From an uncultured Alphaproteobacteria bacterium (lineage in GTDB: Bacteria > Pseudomonadota > Alphaproteobacteria > RF32 > CAG-239), in the NCBI GenBank assembly GCA_944391355.1, contig CALXTG010000032.1, forward strand, positions 1-6,345: 6,345 nt of DNA, read 5' to 3'. Shown piece by piece: positions 5,820 to 6,345 of the stretch; the stretch's first letter is position 1; every line of letters starts with the position of its first letter. A model generated the notes under the pieces. The model saw only the letters and a program-made list of their open reading frames with translations, did no database searches and had not been told where the DNA came from. The position numbers and the translations under genes were made by a program.

Positions 5820-5894
5820 ATCAGAATCTTTCCCGGGCTTTTTTTACGCGCTTAAAATACGCCCAAAATTCTTAAGTTAAAGTTAATATAAGGT
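5820..5894. promoter_or_regulatory. Leader/intergenic region above the hydrolase gene
   Basis: This 75-bp gap separates the HAD-family gene from the hydrolase gene, both on the - strand. No convincing terminator or promoter is seen; TATTTT (complement of 5854-5859) could be a -10 without a good -35. A perfect 10-bp inverted repeat, TCAGAATCTT (5821-5830) and AAGATTCTGA (5897-5906), brackets the gap, and GGGC/GCCC arms (5835-5838, 5861-5864) could close a smaller hairpin in the leader. The two genes may be co-transcribed. Confidence 0.35.
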
Positions 5895-6345
5895 TTAAGA
5901 TTCTGAATTTTCGCATAAAGTCAGATTTTCTATCGCCTTGACGACATCCGGCGCGGGGCGGGAGAAATCAAGGGCTATTTTCTGATCCGTGGTGCAATTC
6001 TGCCGTTCTTTATTATAATAACAAAACGGCGTCACAAACCATTTGGCATATTGTTTGCTGTCATCAATATGAAAATCTATCTGGTGGTCTACGCAATATT
6101 TGGCTTTGGCAATATCCCACAAAACATCATCAACCTTAAATTCTCCGTTGGCAAAAAATTTTACTTCGCCTTTTTTCTCATAATAATCCAAAATGGCATA
6201 AAGCTCCGTCCAGGGAATCTGCCATTCGGCAAGCTGAGCTTTGACCTTATCATAAGGACCGCCGGTCAGGATGTGGATTTCATGACCGCGGGACAAGGCC
6301 AAAGCGGCAAAATCTTTAAAGAAAGCGGGATTAGAGGTAATCACC
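5895..6345 (-). CDS. HAD-superfamily phosphatase, 3' part (5' end outside window)
   Basis: The frame is open to the window edge, with 149 or more residues visible. Its first codons read VITSNPAFF, which matches the stretch right after the HAD nucleophile motif (DxDGVIT), so the catalytic aspartates are just beyond the window. I treat the GTG at 6342-6344 as an internal valine, not a start. Motif II is 'HILTGG' with Thr27 (visible numbering). Motif III would be a lysine at about 80-82 (AKAK). Motif IV is 'IDFHIDDS' with Asp94-Asp95. HAD phosphatases remove phosphate from small molecules such as nucleotides or sugar phosphates through an aspartyl-phosphate, with Mg2+. The insert between motifs II and III resembles small nucleotidase-like members, but the substrate is unknown. 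The tail (CTTDQKIALDFSRPAPDVVKA, about 117-137) looks intact, ending in TAA at 5895-5897. Confidence 0.78.
   Translation of the reverse strand, partial: VITSNPAFFKDFAALALSRGHEIHILTGGPYDKVKAQLAEWQIPWTELYAILDYYEKKGEVKFFANGEFKVDDVLWDIAKAKYCVDHQIDFHIDDSKQYAKWFVTPFCYYNKERQNCTTDQKIALDFSRPAPDVVKAIENLTLCENSES

Noticed and set aside
5831..5864. Possible terminator (CCCGGG followed by T7, + strand)
   Set aside because: CCCGGG has no loop and cannot form a normal terminator stem, and no + strand gene ends there.
6342..6344. GTG as start of the HAD-family gene
   Set aside because: The following residues match the part right after the DxDGV nucleophile motif, so the GTG is most likely the valine of that motif in a longer gene.

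Overview
The window looks like an ordinary chromosomal stretch of an alphaproteobacterium of intermediate GC content. The evidence is protein-level: a glutamyl-tRNA synthetase of the short second type (GltX2-like), a substrate-binding protein of the alphaproteobacterial AapJ family, and a stand-alone MlaC-type periplasmic protein. An uncultured, possibly host-associated member of the Rhodospirillales-like lineages would fit, but that is inference. No mobile element, CRISPR array, tRNA or rRNA was seen.

Layout, left to right. The 3' end of a galE-like epimerase gene (+) is followed by a 51-codon unrecognised gene (+). This converges on a 304-codon gene (-) whose N-terminal half resembles the DUF218/YdcF fold, and the two share one bidirectional terminator. 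An AT-rich 269-bp spacer then precedes a 73-codon unrecognised gene (+). That gene converges on gltX (-), again across a shared bidirectional terminator. gltX has its own well-formed promoter in the gap below mlaC (-). mlaC is divergent, across a 62-bp gap, from an exported AapJ-like substrate-binding protein (+). The 3' end of that gene overlaps the end of an alpha/beta-hydrolase gene (-) by 23 bp. The window closes with the 3' part of a HAD-family phosphatase gene (-), cut just after its first catalytic motif would occur.

The genes appear mostly monocistronic and do not form an obvious pathway. The roles are sugar-nucleotide interconversion (galE), aminoacylation (gltX), envelope lipid transport (mlaC), a periplasmic solute-binding protein with no transporter beside it, esterase or lysophospholipase activity, and a HAD phosphatase.

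The most interesting point is the AapJ-like protein. It keeps the family's length, its four mature-chain cysteines and the C-terminal signature. It lacks the arginine and aspartate that clamp the alpha-carboxylate and alpha-amino groups of amino-acid ligands in relatives, so it may bind something else or act as a sensor. Second in interest are the divergent YdcF-like protein and the two well-signalled small genes. I found no convincing evidence of a new multi-gene system.
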